64,000 bases of DNA from Halocafeteria seosinensis. Its lineage: Eukaryota > Sar > Bigyra > Bicosoecida. The notes beneath the pieces are model-generated. The model ran no database searches. It was not told where the DNA came from and worked only from the letters and a program-made list of their open reading frames with translations. Position numbers and translations under genes: made by a program. Location: NCBI GenBank assembly GCA_001687465.1, contig LVLI01000150.1, forward strand, positions 55,308-119,307, written 5' to 3'. Below are positions 17,832 to 28,639 of the stretch, piece after piece (positions within the stretch are counted from its first letter, which is position 1; each line of letters opens with the position of its first letter).

Positions 17832-20800
17832 ATGGCTTCGTCTTCCTCTGTTCCCAAGCCTTTGGGTACTAAGGCCTCCTCGTTTGCTGGCCAGAGAGTG
17901 ATAAAGTCTATAGGGTCCACCTACTACACACTCCCAGCCGAGAACGGGCCTGTCTATGTGGAGGAATTCGAGCAACTGCTAGGCTCTAAAGCTTCGTTGG
18001 CATCCGGCGAGAATGGTAGCGAACCACCGAAACCCGCAAGAAGTGTCTCGTTTGGTTCCGGTCATGATCCTGTGGCTCAATCGCGCCGACGGTCATCGTC
18101 AGCCATGCTATCAGAGGAAGATGAAAACCTGTTGGCGGCTGTTTTCCGAGAACGAGCCAGTATGTCACCTTCGGAAGCAACACATGCGTAAGTTTATGTG
18201 TATATTCTATCGTGTTCTCCCGTTCTAGCCTCAAACGCTTTGATGTGAGCAGATGGAGACTCTTAACCCAGCCGGCTGTGGCAACGTACTTCATGAACTG
18301 TGCAATGGAGGAGTTATGTAACTCTCACATACGGAAGACCTATCAGCATCGCAACATTAGCAATCTACCGGTAATTAATGCGAAAAGTATTCTAAACACA
18401 ATTTGGTGGTGTTGTTTAAACCGCAGATTCAACATTACGCCGCGATTTGTCCAAGCAGTGACCGACTGGGCTACTGTGTCTTCCAATCCTGCGTCTGACA
18501 TCGGTCTGGCTGATGAGTCGTACTTATGCGCATTTCTGTACAGAACTGCCTGTGTACGACCGCATGAGATATCCGACATGCGAGACAGGATGGATACTGT
18601 AAGCAATGACATCATGGACACTGCGCTGAATCACTTTCTCCTAACGGATAACTCTAACCAGCTAGTGCTTCAAGCTCCCCTGGATTCTCTGAACGTGGAT
18701 CCCACGATCCATCACACTGCTGATCCGAAGGGTATTTCACCTAAAAACAGAAGGATGAGCGGCAGTAAGTCTCTCGGTGATACGACCGTGGGGGCAAGCT
18801 TTCAGGCGACCGTTTTTGTGGAGGGATTCTCTCCTGAAGTTTGGATATGTTTCCTTCGCCGCGTCAACAAAGACAATGTGCAATTGCGTTGTTTAGACAA
18901 CTTGCGGAGTCTGTTGGTCCGAGTACCTTTTTTTTTGGAGAGGCATGTGCACTTAGGACACTCTGTTAGCCGCTATGGTCTTTTTGCCATTGGCGATATT
19001 CTTTCAGCTCTTGAATGTCCCTATCCGCATAAGCTCCTCTCGTGCTTACCTGCTGTTCATGAGATCGTTTATTCTTGTGATTCCTCGGCGATAAGAGAAC
19101 GTGCGATCACAGCGTCCATTTCACTTAGCGTTGAGGCTAGCTGTCCAGGGTTCAATGCTGCTTTCCGTTGGATTTGTGAGCACCCAGCGTTTTGGTCTCC
19201 GGATCTAGTGTCACTCGCCGGTACATTTGTCCACACATCCTATAATGGAGAGTATGCTGAACGTCTTTGCCGACGGTTAAATGAACTTTGCTTGAATCAT
19301 AATCCTGTAGAGTCTCAGCGACGCATCGAGACCGAACGAGAAGTATTGTTTCTGCATTGTAAGAATGATCAAGCTGTGTCCACCCGACGGCGCATGTGGA
19401 ATGCTGACGATTGTAAGCTGGATACATTCGCCAAGCAGTGGTTTAACATTTGTGTACGGTTAATTTCTTCCCCGTTGAAGCTCTACCTTGGGAAGTCACG
19501 CAGCACAATAGCCGCTAAGCTTGATGCTGTGAAGGGTTCCGCTGAAGCAAGCTTGTCAAAGTTAGGGGAGTATCTTGACATGCAATTCCATCGGCACAAC
19601 TTTTCAGCCCTGGATGCGTTTTCATTCATAACATACCGGTGGGTACACTTTGCAGTGGCAATCCTGTGTAGCCATCCGTTGGTGAAGAGTATAAGTGGAT
19701 ATACGCAAGGCTCCTTACACGAAGTTCTACCGACGTATATTACAGATCCGCTCATAGCCTCAGCCCTCCCCCAGCTTGGGGCGACAATGTTTGATCCTAA
19801 CGCGGAAAACGAAAAGATCGAAAAGGATGAACGCCTTGACCTCTCGGAGGAATTCATACTGCATTGTAGAAAAAAGCGCCAGGAGCTTGCTCAAATGCTG
19901 TTCGAAGAGATAGAAGTCGCCTGCAATAGCCAATGGACGGGCTCCAGTGACTGCAGTGACGGTTCTGGAATGCTAAATATTCCTATTCCCTTTCGTTTTG
20001 CTGGATGTCATTTGCAACCATTTGTGGAAGCACCTTCGCTCGATCAAATTCGAAGCAGTCGGCTTGCCGCGGACGACACACATGAAGTAAATCAACATTG
20101 TTGCCGTCTTCCCTTGGATGTGTCAATGAGCAGTTCCTTTACTTCCCATCGACCCCTCAATGTTCCGCTTGTTTCGCTCTACCGAGGTCGTCTGGACGTC
20201 GAGTGGCCCTTAAGCCCCTTCACGGACAGGTCATCCTTTCATCCGGGCCTATTTGTTAATGAACTTATTCGCACAGGCAATGATCTTCTAAACCTTGTTG
20301 AAGAAGATGACTTGGCGAGCCTAAAGATAATGCTGTTTGGGGATGACAGTTGCAAGGCTGAAGCCATCTGCTCTCTGCTGAACGCGTGTTTCCGTTATCC
20401 CCAAACCTTTTCTCGAATCTCCATCCGTCTTTACTCCATCCCCAGCCCCGAACCTGCAAAACGTTCCGCCCTGGATGAGTATTTAGCGTGGAATGACCCA
20501 GTATATCGGCGCCAGGTGTTCGGTGCGTTTCGAGATGTAGGAAGTGTGTTGCCCACGGTGGACCCTGCATTAGGCTCTGCTTCCGCGCATCCCCAAAATT
20601 TAAATAATGTGGGTGAGTGCAATGAAAATCCTAATGTTGCGGAAGCTCATGGAGTGGAGCACTATATACGATCGGGAAATTCCATCATCCCGCTGGCTGT
20701 GTGGCAGGTGGAGCTTTGGTACGAATTGGACGAAGCGCCCGTTTTCAATAGTCGCTCCGAAAGGGTCAACTCTCTACGAGCATCAACGGATGGGGGCCCA

Positions 20801-21700
20801 GAGTCTCCCGCCCGCCATCCAGACCTAGTAGTCCCTATGACGATTTCCGTTGAACTCGGTTTAAATTGTAACATTGAACTGGTTAAACAAGAAGACGGAG
20901 CCATGCCCAGTTTGACAGAGGTTATCACGTCGAAATCGTTCCGCACCGATGGAGGTTTGGGAACTCCTCGTGTTACCCTCGAGTTTGTGTCCTGTAACCC
21001 GTACGGCGTATCGTCACCTCGGCGCTCCTATTTTGTGGGCCAGTCGAAATTCACCCAGATCAAACTGGTCAACGTACCTAGCGTAGAAGATATGAATGCC
21101 AAGGGGATCCGCAAGCTTTCTGAAGGGATTCCTGGTCAATCTGAACGCTCCTCTCGCTCGATTAACTGTATTGCGGAGGATGAATCGCGCGGCGCCGTGA
21201 AGGAGAAATGGTCTTGGCCTGCTGATGAACATACCGAGCCCTCGCAATTTAGCTTGGACTTGCGTACGTTACCAGTAGATAACTTTACGGAAGTAAGTTG
21301 GCTTTGTGTGACTCAAATCCGCCTGTATAGCGAAATCATGAGTAGTATTTGATTGTCCAGCAATCGTTCAATGGGAAGGATGACCCTCAAGACACAATCG
21401 AGGACATCACAGACTTTATCCGGGATAATGCGAGTTATGAAAAGATATGCATGTTAGACATTAATCGCGACAATAATGACAGCTCTGCTAGCGTCTTCCC
21501 GCTTAGCATTATAATCGATGGAAAGGTTTTCAAGGGCCCGTTTTCCCGGATCAGGTAAGTTGAGATATGGTAAAAATAAATAAGAGATGCCCCGGAAAAG
21601 CCTCGGATGCTTTACTGGATGCAGGGTGTCGCCTTTTCGGATGTTCCGAGGAAACAACAAGAATGGGCTTCTTACACTACCCATTCATCACTACGCGTAG
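17832..21700 (+). CDS. PI3K class IB adaptor (p101/PIK3R5)-like protein
   Basis: Exons 17832-18187, 18229-21292, 21361-21554 and 21625-21700 give 1,229 residues. Most of the chain is alpha-helical without obvious motif, but the C-terminal 450 residues follow the p101/p84 pattern in order: LKIMLFGDDS...SIRLYSIPSP (cf. VVFGSDR...QFFYVPV), EYLAWNDPVYRRQV (cf. YLGMLDPWYERNV), WQVELWYE (cf. YQTELTF), an ELG segment, VTLEFVS...GQSKFTQIKLVN, a strand pair NDSSASVFPLSIIIDGKVF, and an extreme C terminus LLTLPIHHYA (cf. LLCLPIMTF). In animals p101 tethers the p110-gamma lipid kinase to G-beta-gamma. No catalytic subunit lies in this window. Alignment is from memory; sequence identity is low. Confidence 0.6.
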
Positions 21701-21763
21701 GGAGTGGTAAGTAAACCATACTCCTTCGAAGCACCGGCGCACCAGTACCCTGTAGAACAGAAT

Positions 21764-22321
21764 TTAGCGAGAAAAGTATACCTTTTTTTGAAGATGTAAT
21801 ATACTCTTACCTTGGTCATTCTGCCAAATCTTCCATCCTAGCTCTTCGACTTTAGGTTTCCAATAGCGGACACGCGCGTTGATAAACCAGTTGGTGATTT
21901 GGTCTTCCCGAACCCCGGTTTCTGCCGCTAATTCCTTCTTTTCCGTGTCTGTAGGGTACGGGTACTTTAACTTGCTCTCTAAGAATTGTTTTAGTCGAAC
22001 CCTCGCAGGCTTCGGAAGATTCTCCCTCTTCTTGGGCTGAGTAACTGGTAAATTGTCCGATCGCGTAGTCGAGGACAACGACTGCAGGTGCTTTTGTAAC
22101 GTTGCTAGCGACTGTTTGATGGTTTCTGATTCCTTCGATAAAATTTTGATTTCGTTGCTATCGGAAAGTTGACGCAGGTGCTGAGTCATGTCATGGACAC
22201 TCTTCACACACTCTTCTATTTTGAGGAGACAGCTTTGGTCTTTAGTGGACAGAGGTTTTTTATGGATTTCATCGCACAGGGTTCTCAGTTCACTATACCA
22301 AGATGATTTAAAGTCACCCAT
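21764..22321 (-). CDS. TALE homeodomain protein 1
   Basis: A 185-residue protein from the first in-frame ATG (22319-22321); an upstream exon is possible because the frame stays open to 22480. Residues 1-85 are coiled-coil-like helices. The homeodomain spans about 101-162 with the three-residue TALE insertion (KYPYPTDTEKKELA) and helix 3 ITNWFINARVRYWKP. KNOX, MEIS and BELL proteins share this fold; which class this is cannot be decided by eye. The last 15 residues are uncertain: splicing at a GTAAGAG donor to a CTACAG acceptor would give another C terminus ending at 21691, inside the end of the p101-like gene. Divergent from homeodomain gene 2. Confidence 0.8.
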   Translation of the reverse strand: MGDFKSSWYSELRTLCDEIHKKPLSTKDQSCLLKIEECVKSVHDMTQHLRQLSDSNEIKILSKESETIKQSLATLQKHLQSLSSTTRSDNLPVTQPKKRENLPKPARVRLKQFLESKLKYPYPTDTEKKELAAETGVREDQITNWFINARVRYWKPKVEELGWKIWQNDQGKSILHLQKKVYFSR

Positions 22322-22677
22322 GATATGCTCTTCCAACACGTTACTTATCTTGGAATTTACTGTCTTTTTACTTGACAAGTTCACTAGTGTTCTGGGGTGT
22401 GCTCTCCGTGACAATGTTTGGAGTTTGAGTGACGCAATGACGCCCCGTTCAGCGTTGACAACTGCCGGTTGAAGATTCAATATACACTCGTGTCAATCAA
22501 TACGTCTTCGACAGTTTAGTTACACTAAAAAGATAGGAATGATCTTATGACCTTTGCTCTGATTGCGATGTTCTTCTGCCCCCTTTCGAAACCCTAAAGT
22601 TTCCTTGAAACAAGTTACTAATTTGAGTTGAGAATCGTGTGAGAGAACAAACAACTACCAAGTGGCTCCAACATAGT
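22322..22677. promoter_or_regulatory. Shared 5' region of the divergent homeodomain pair
   Basis: The 356 bp between the two start codons must contain both promoters and 5' UTRs. Part of it (22322-22480) is open in the frame of homeodomain gene 1 and could be coding if an upstream exon exists. No specific factor site is claimed. Confidence 0.4.
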
Positions 22678-23279
22678 ATGGAGGAGCAAAGTGAAGCCCT
22701 AACAAGTTATTTTGTAATGAAAAATGTGTTGCTGCAACAGCTAAAGGAGCTTGATGCCTTACAGCAATATCTTCCCAATCGACTTCAGCAGGCAGGCAGG
22801 AATCGTCCAACCGGGGATCCAGACATTGTTGCACTAACTAAGGAGAATGCCGGTGAGCTCTCATATGAGAGTACAAAAGTGTTGATGACGTGGTTTATGG
22901 AGCATATACATAGTCCTTATCCCACGGTAGAAGAAAAAGAAGAACTTGCACGACAAACAGGTAAGGCATCCAGAAGTGTGATGAGCAATGTTTACAAATG
23001 TACATCCAAGTTCTATCGCAGAGCTTTCAAGGTTGCAAGTTCGAAACTGGTTCACTAATATGCGGAAACGCCATTGGACTCCTGTTGTTAAGAAGGGTCG
23101 AGAGCCTCGTTCCGAATTCGAGGTACGTAAAAAACTAGCTATATGAAGACAAGATATTTTAAAACATACGCGCTTTATTATCAATATTCGGATAAAAGCA
23201 GCAAGTCATCTACGACGAGAACATCGCAAACGGAACTACTCGGGACAATGTGGTTGCTGAACAAGAGTATGAATTTTAG
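22678..23279 (+). CDS. TALE homeodomain protein 2
   Basis: Exons 22678-22960, 23022-23122 and 23202-23279 give 153 residues. The N-terminal half is helical. The TALE homeodomain is at about 57-118: WFMEHIHSPYPTVEEKEELA with the PYP loop at 80-82, then ELSRLQVRNWFTNMRKRHW in helix 3. Splicing at 22961 and 23021 is required to join helix 2 to helix 3 and does so exactly in frame. The chain ends 35 residues after the homeodomain. It is convergent with DPH6, and their coding ends overlap by 44 bp. Together with homeodomain gene 1 it forms a head-to-head TALE pair. Confidence 0.8.
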
Positions 23280-25521
23280 CCACAATGTCATCATCTTCAA
23301 ACTCACCTGGGAATACTACCATCTGTTGGGCACTAGTGTTGTTGAAGGCTCTTGCAAGAATCTTTGAGGTGTAAGCACCGCGTGACAACTTGTCGTACAA
23401 GCGAGAATTAACGAACATCTTGGTCAATCCTAAGGAAACCCAGTGAGCCAGTGTAGAGGAGCACTGCTCACTCAAGAATTGTGAAAGATTGTCACCAATG
23501 TTGCGGTCCGACACTACCTCAGCATTCTGAGAAGACGTTGCAGAGATAGTGAAGGAAAATGATCCAAACCATGGTCCAGTGGTGAGATATGCGACCACAT
23601 GTAATTTCTTGAACCAAGCTTCAATACTTTGAATGGATACCTCATGGACTGACTCCAAGGCAATGCATTCAAACTCAACTAATGCGTCCCTTGGAAGCTT
23701 CTCCACACCAACCACTTGAGAGGTCAACGGAAATACTGGGTGCGTTGCCTCGTCAACATCTGAAAGGAACTTGCGTCCCCTCTCTGATACGGGCAAACAA
23801 TCGCCGACCATTTCGCTAATCGATTTGACACTGCTATCTCTCAGTCGCCTAACTCTACTTTGCGATATGTAGACCAAGCATTGTATGCTCTTCGAAACCT
23901 TGCTGTTCCTTACGTATAAAATCCTCTTTAAGTTTCTCCAGGCTTGTTCTATTTCCTCTCTCACACTACCGCAAGCCAAGACCATGCTGTCTGGAATCAA
24001 GCCTATTGTACCAGCGACCATCAAGACATCATACATACTGTTGACTTGTGCATATGGTCCAATGCTAACAGGGGCCCAAGAAGAAATGCTCTTAACATGA
24101 AGCACTTTTCGTTCACTATGAAATGCACACATGATATCCGCCGAAACATGGCGCATGATACCCAAAGGTTGGGAGACTTCGATACATGCTCGACTTGGAG
24201 GCTGATAGGAAGGGAATTCTCGAACATACACCCCGTTCACGGCACCAAAGTAGTCCATCGAACCCAAATATAGATTAACGAAGCAAACATTCTCAAGAGT
24301 CATCCCCTCAGCAAGCAAATGCTGCCGGATCTGGGAGACTACTTCTTTCATTTCGTCGGCAGGACCTTCCGCGTCGGTAGATCCGTAAAACGGGCCAAGT
24401 CGGACAAACTGATATCTTGAGGAAGACAGCGGATTTCTCTCCGTTTCTTGCGGTGTTACCAACGAGTAGCAAGAGGAGTCATGCTCCGTCATGCTACTGG
24501 GCGGGGGATTAGAAGAGTCACTTTGCCGACGCGGACAAACTTGGGATAAAAGTGCACGATAAGGTTCCAATTCCTCTTCAGTTTTATCTTGCAACTTGAA
24601 CTGCTTGATGCGGAGGTGAGCAACAGGTGCAAACGGATCCATGTTATTCTGTTGTTCAATGGATTGCTCTTCACTGTATCAAAAGTAGGAGCCATACCGT
24701 AAAGATCATTTTATTTCAAAGCCCATTGGTTTTGTGTTAGTACTTACATAACTATTTTTTTCTTAAAAATTGGTGCATCAAGTGTGAGAGTTTCATATTC
24801 CCCGCCTTCTCCACAAACGTTCAGTTCGAATCGATCGTGCTGCGTCAATTACAGCACGACTACCTGAATCTTCAAAGTAGCATCTCACCCAGATGAGTCC
24901 ACATACCAGCTCCAAAAATTGCGATTGTAGTTCTCCCAAGGTTTTCCCCAGAAATGATACTTTTAGACCCATACTGGCCACCTTCACGAGAATGGACTGC
25001 ATTCCATCTTGCACCATGTCGTTGAGAAGGCTCTGTTGTTCCCGTTGCCAAAGGAAAGCAAGCGAAATGAGGCCTAACCTTTCGCATACGTTTTCCACTC
25101 GGCAGCGCTGATAGTTACTGAGAATGGCTCCACATGACACTGCACTGACTTCCGGATAGGCACGGAGCACATCCCGGAGCAGCCAATAGAGATCCTCCAC
25201 CTCATCGCGTTGCGTCGTTTCATCCGGTGGTTCCTCTTGCGGTACTCGATCGTGCATATACTCTACCGAGGTTTTGATAGCTTCTCCTCGTGTCCTACGT
25301 CTAACAAGGGGCAGTCCTAAACACTCGGCGATGGCTGGAACCAGCCCAGCTCCCACAGTCTGGAAGCACTGACTGTCTAGTTCCTCCTGGTTATCGTCCG
25401 AAGGGTACGGTTCCAAGTTGGCAAGTGCTACGATTTCATGTCCTCGACGTGCACATTCGACTAGATTATAGCAACTGTCTTTCCCACCACTGAGTAGTCC
25501 CACCACTTTGTACGAAGCCAT
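23236..25521 (-). CDS. DPH6: Diphthine-ammonia ligase with C-terminal RidA domains
   Basis: Exons 25521-24907, 24839-24748 and 24673-23236 give 714 residues. The N-terminal ATP-pyrophosphatase domain has the PP-loop LLSGGKDSC (about 9-17), and the diagnostic [10 protein letters not shown] is restored by joining exon 1 to exon 2. Two RidA/YjgF-like domains follow, one with [16 protein letters not shown]-like sequence, the other beginning [15 protein letters not shown]. This layout equals yeast Dph6. The enzyme amidates diphthine on elongation factor 2, the last step of diphthamide synthesis, in the cytosol. Divergent from the RRG7-like gene at 80 bp. Confidence 0.93.
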
Positions 25522-25601
25522 GATATGCAGCTCGGTCGACCGATTGTATTGTTACTATACCATGATAATGGAGACCAAACAAAACCACATCAGACGAAAG
25601 C

Positions 25602-26477
25602 ATGTTTCCTGCGGTTCGACGTACGATAACGAGAAGATCAACAAACCATGATAGTATTTATGGGTGGTGGTATTCACCCTACGACCTCCTACAGAGCCCC
25701 TTCGGTCACGGTGGCTTCAGCTACGCCAGTACCACAGGGGTATCTGCTAAGGCCGTCCATAAAAAGCTGTATGGACAAAAACACCGGACGACATTGTCGA
25801 AAACTAAGCAAACTCAAAAGCAGCCAATAGCGAAGAAGCCAGCCTCGATGGCGTCTTCTGTCAAAAGGAAGTCATCCTCCAAGAGCTCAGGTAGCACTAT
25901 GACGACTACACAGAAAGGAGATATTCTAGAGCAGCGCGTTCTTAGGATACTCAAAAACGAAGGAAGGTCGAATATTAAGAATAAACTCTTCCTCAAAGAT
26001 GCTAATGGGAATCGATCTGAAATTGACCTTTGTTACGGGAGACTGTTCAAAACATACGTCGAATGCAAAAACTATTCGGGAAGACCTGTGCCACTTCACG
26101 ACGTTGCCAAGTTCAAAGAAGTATTACAGTTGAATAATATTCCCCTTTCTCGGGGTATATTTGTGACCACTTCGACGTATTCCCCGCGGGCGACAACTGT
26201 TGGCGTAAAGACCGTCGACGGAAAACAGCTCAAAGAGTGGGAAACCATCTCTCGCAGAAGAGCTAGACAGAGAGCGATTCGATACGCAGTATGTACCATC
26301 GCCGCTATTGCGACATTTTCTATACATCAGGCTCCTTTCCTGATTGAAGTATTCGCTCTCGAGAAGACGACAATTGGCTCTTACTGGCTGACGCTGCATG
26401 AGAGCTGTTTACAGTATTGGGAAACGCTCAAGAACCAACTCCCACACATTAAAACGCCTAAACGGACGGATAAATGA
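25602..26477 (+). CDS. RRG7-like mitochondrial protein with Mrr-type nuclease fold
   Basis: A single-exon 291-residue protein. The first 90 residues are basic and serine-rich (MFPAVRRTITRRST), like a mitochondrial presequence. Residues about 105-215 show the PD-(D/E)xK core: GDILEQRVLRIL helix, NRSEIDLCYG with the catalytic-type Asp, and TYVECKNYSG with the E-x-K pair, followed by a strand GIFVTTSTYS. This matches the Mrr_cat fold and the fungal family of yeast Rrg7 (required for respiratory growth). A hydrophobic segment AVCTIAAIATFSI (about 230-242) and an amphipathic C terminus suggest membrane association. Whether it cuts DNA is unknown. Naming as RRG7 is tentative. Confidence 0.65.
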   Translation: MFPAVRRTITRRSTNHDSIYGWWYSPYDLLQSPFGHGGFSYASTTGVSAKAVHKKLYGQKHRTTLSKTKQTQKQPIAKKPASMASSVKRKSSSKSSGSTMTTTQKGDILEQRVLRILKNEGRSNIKNKLFLKDANGNRSEIDLCYGRLFKTYVECKNYSGRPVPLHDVAKFKEVLQLNNIPLSRGIFVTTSTYSPRATTVGVKTVDGKQLKEWETISRRRARQRAIRYAVCTIAAIATFSIHQAPFLIEVFALEKTTIGSYWLTLHESCLQYWETLKNQLPHIKTPKRTDK

Positions 26478-26481
26478 AGTG

Positions 26482-28126
26482 CTATAGGCCGTCTGGGATG
26501 CCTTGTAAAAACAGCGTTGCACCAGCGGCTTTGCACGATTTGAGAATGCGGCACTTGTGAGGGACTTCTGTTGGAACAAGACGGTCGATATGATGTCCAA
26601 TGCCTAAGTTTCCATGCTCATTCCAGCCCCATGCTAGAAGACGGTTCATTGACGTCACTGCATATGCATTGCCTTGGAACCACAATGATCTGAGGTGGTG
26701 TTACACATGAACGAGCAAAGATGGCTCACCTATGATGCAGTGTTCTGAACCGCTTGACAATTTTGTAATATGCTCAGAATCTTTGAGCTCTATCTCTATA
26801 TCTACAGGATGCTTAGCTTCTCCTTTAAAGCCTGTAAGGTGGTAGACAGCCCATGAGAGTCAAGGAAACGATAAAGGCACTCCACCAGTGGAAACTAACC
26901 CAGTTGGCCATGAAAAGATTTTCCCCATCCAAGAAGGGATCCTTCGGTCAAAACTATAGCATGATGCCATCCGGTCGCTAGCTGTGATACATTCTTCAGC
27001 TTTGAGTCATCGTCGAGAAGGACGGATGCCGGTAGTGCGAAGCGTGCGGTATCAGTGTGCCCGAGCTGGCCGCCGTTATTCTTCCCCCATGTGATGACTT
27101 CTCCGTTTGAAGTGAGACAAAGCGAGTGATGCCATCCACATAGAACAGTTTGGATCTTATACGGTGGGTCCACTAGTCCACCCAACTCCACTTTCAATGG
27201 CGTAGTGCATCTCTGGGATCACGGTTGTTTCTTCGAAATACTAAGCTTAATATTCCCAAGTATGAGTTCATCAGACTTACTGTTTGATTTCCTTCTATTT
27301 TTTGACCAAGTTGAAGAAATCTGTTATTTCCACAAGCGAAGATCTCCTCGTTATTGACGAGGAACAATGAGTGGCTAAACCCGCCACAGAAATCGGTCAC
27401 TTTGTGGTCGTTACCAATAGGTAGTTCAACCTCTGTCGGAGTGGGTACGACTCTTTCAGAGAATCCGATTCCTAGCTGTCCATGTTTGTTGGATCCCCAA
27501 CCGAAGAGTTTTCCCTCTGCAGTTCTTGCGAAACTGTGCTCCCAACCGCAGCTTATGGAGGTGACCTGTGATTCCGTACAGCATGTCGGTGCAGAGAGGT
27601 CAAGCGTGTAGATCTGTAATAGTGTAGCAAACCTTTTCCGGGAAAGGTATCCTTTTGGGAATTGGAATATATTCTTCTCCCTCCGTTGCATTTTCGTTGT
27701 CTAGTAGTTGTTGCTCCGTGTTCTGTCCACATCCCCACAGTTCATGGTCATGGACGACAACTGGGGAAAACGAGGGTACACTGCGGCTCTCCGGAAAGAG
27801 GAAGGCAGCATGGGTTCAACTTACAAAGTGTATGCACCCCACTTGTGGCTAAAGCATCAGCGTGCCGAACCTGCATGAGGGTACTCGTTGTAACCCAAAT
27901 CTACACTTCCAGCTACTAGACTTTCACCGTACCGGTTCCAAGAGTTGTTGGAATTCTGCGTAATCCTCAAAGTCCCCTACACCAAGACAACCAGTTCCAC
28001 CTGTGTAACCAAAAGTGTATGTGATGCTTATATCCCATCTTGTTGGTGGCAGACAGGTATCCACTTACCTGAACCCACTGAATACCAGGAGCTGCTGGTA
28101 CCTGAGACTGCGGCTTCCGATGACAT
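26482..28126 (-). CDS. RCC1-repeat protein (SERGEF/ATS1-like)
   Basis: Eight exons: 28126-28069, 28000-27933, 27870-27825, 27760-27633, 27565-27281, 27212-26900, 26831-26730 and 26672-26482, giving 396 residues. RCC1 blades are visible: VGSGGTGCLGVGD, HTLFVVHDHELWGCGQN, CGWEHSFARTAEGKLFGWG, HGQLGIG, CGWHHSLCLTSNGEVITWG, GWHHAIVLTEGSLLGWG, and WGWNEHGNLGIG near the C terminus. Length matches a lone seven-blade propeller. The final WGWNEHG motif recalls SERGEF and yeast ATS1 more than nuclear RCC1. Every intron interrupts a blade and each join restores the repeat. The last acceptor (TTCCAAG) is not canonical in context and least certain. Confidence 0.85.
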
Positions 28127-28639
28127 ATATGACTTATCTCGGGTAGTCTACGCATCTAGTATAAGTGATTATTGATTTGAAATACCAAAATTAAGGTCGA
28201 CAATACATATGAGCTGTAAAGTAGCCTGTAATACACAGTACCCAGTGTACGTTCACAGAAACTTCAACTTCCATGCTCGCGTAAACGCTGTGTACACTGT
28301 GTGTGCGAATGACGACATCTATCCTGCATTGTTTCCGTAAGTGTGTAGCCACTGCAGCTAGTGGCTGGATATTTGATGCCCACAGGTCCCGTCGGAAACA
28401 CTGTCGTTGTGACTCGCTACTGTGGAGCGAAACTATGAGGTTTCAACATACCTATAGATTGCAACACAGGAAAATAGGTGAGCATCTTAGCGCCACGAAT
28501 TGGAGTGCGATCCTTATCACGACATGGTAATAATAGGTGGTAAGGGAGCTCCAATTCAGGAGCTTACGGGTAATGCCAGAGTCATTCCCTCACAACAAAT
28601 CGAGCATCATCACCGGGATATGCAGGAGCTTTGTCAGAT
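28127..28639. other. Intergenic region upstream of the RCC1 gene
   Basis: About 510 bp between the RCC1 start and the 3' end of the GT13 gene, which points the same way. No gene or repeat is seen. It should include the RCC1 promoter and the GT13 terminator. Confidence 0.45.

Noticed and set aside
23236-24642. A separate RidA-family gene
   Set aside because: Splicing joins it in frame to the ATP-pyrophosphatase exons, and DPH6 is known to carry RidA domains at its C terminus.
27967-28155. Alternative first exon of the RCC1 gene starting MRRLPEISH
   Set aside because: Only the MSSEAAVSG frame joins the next exon to give a complete first RCC1 blade.
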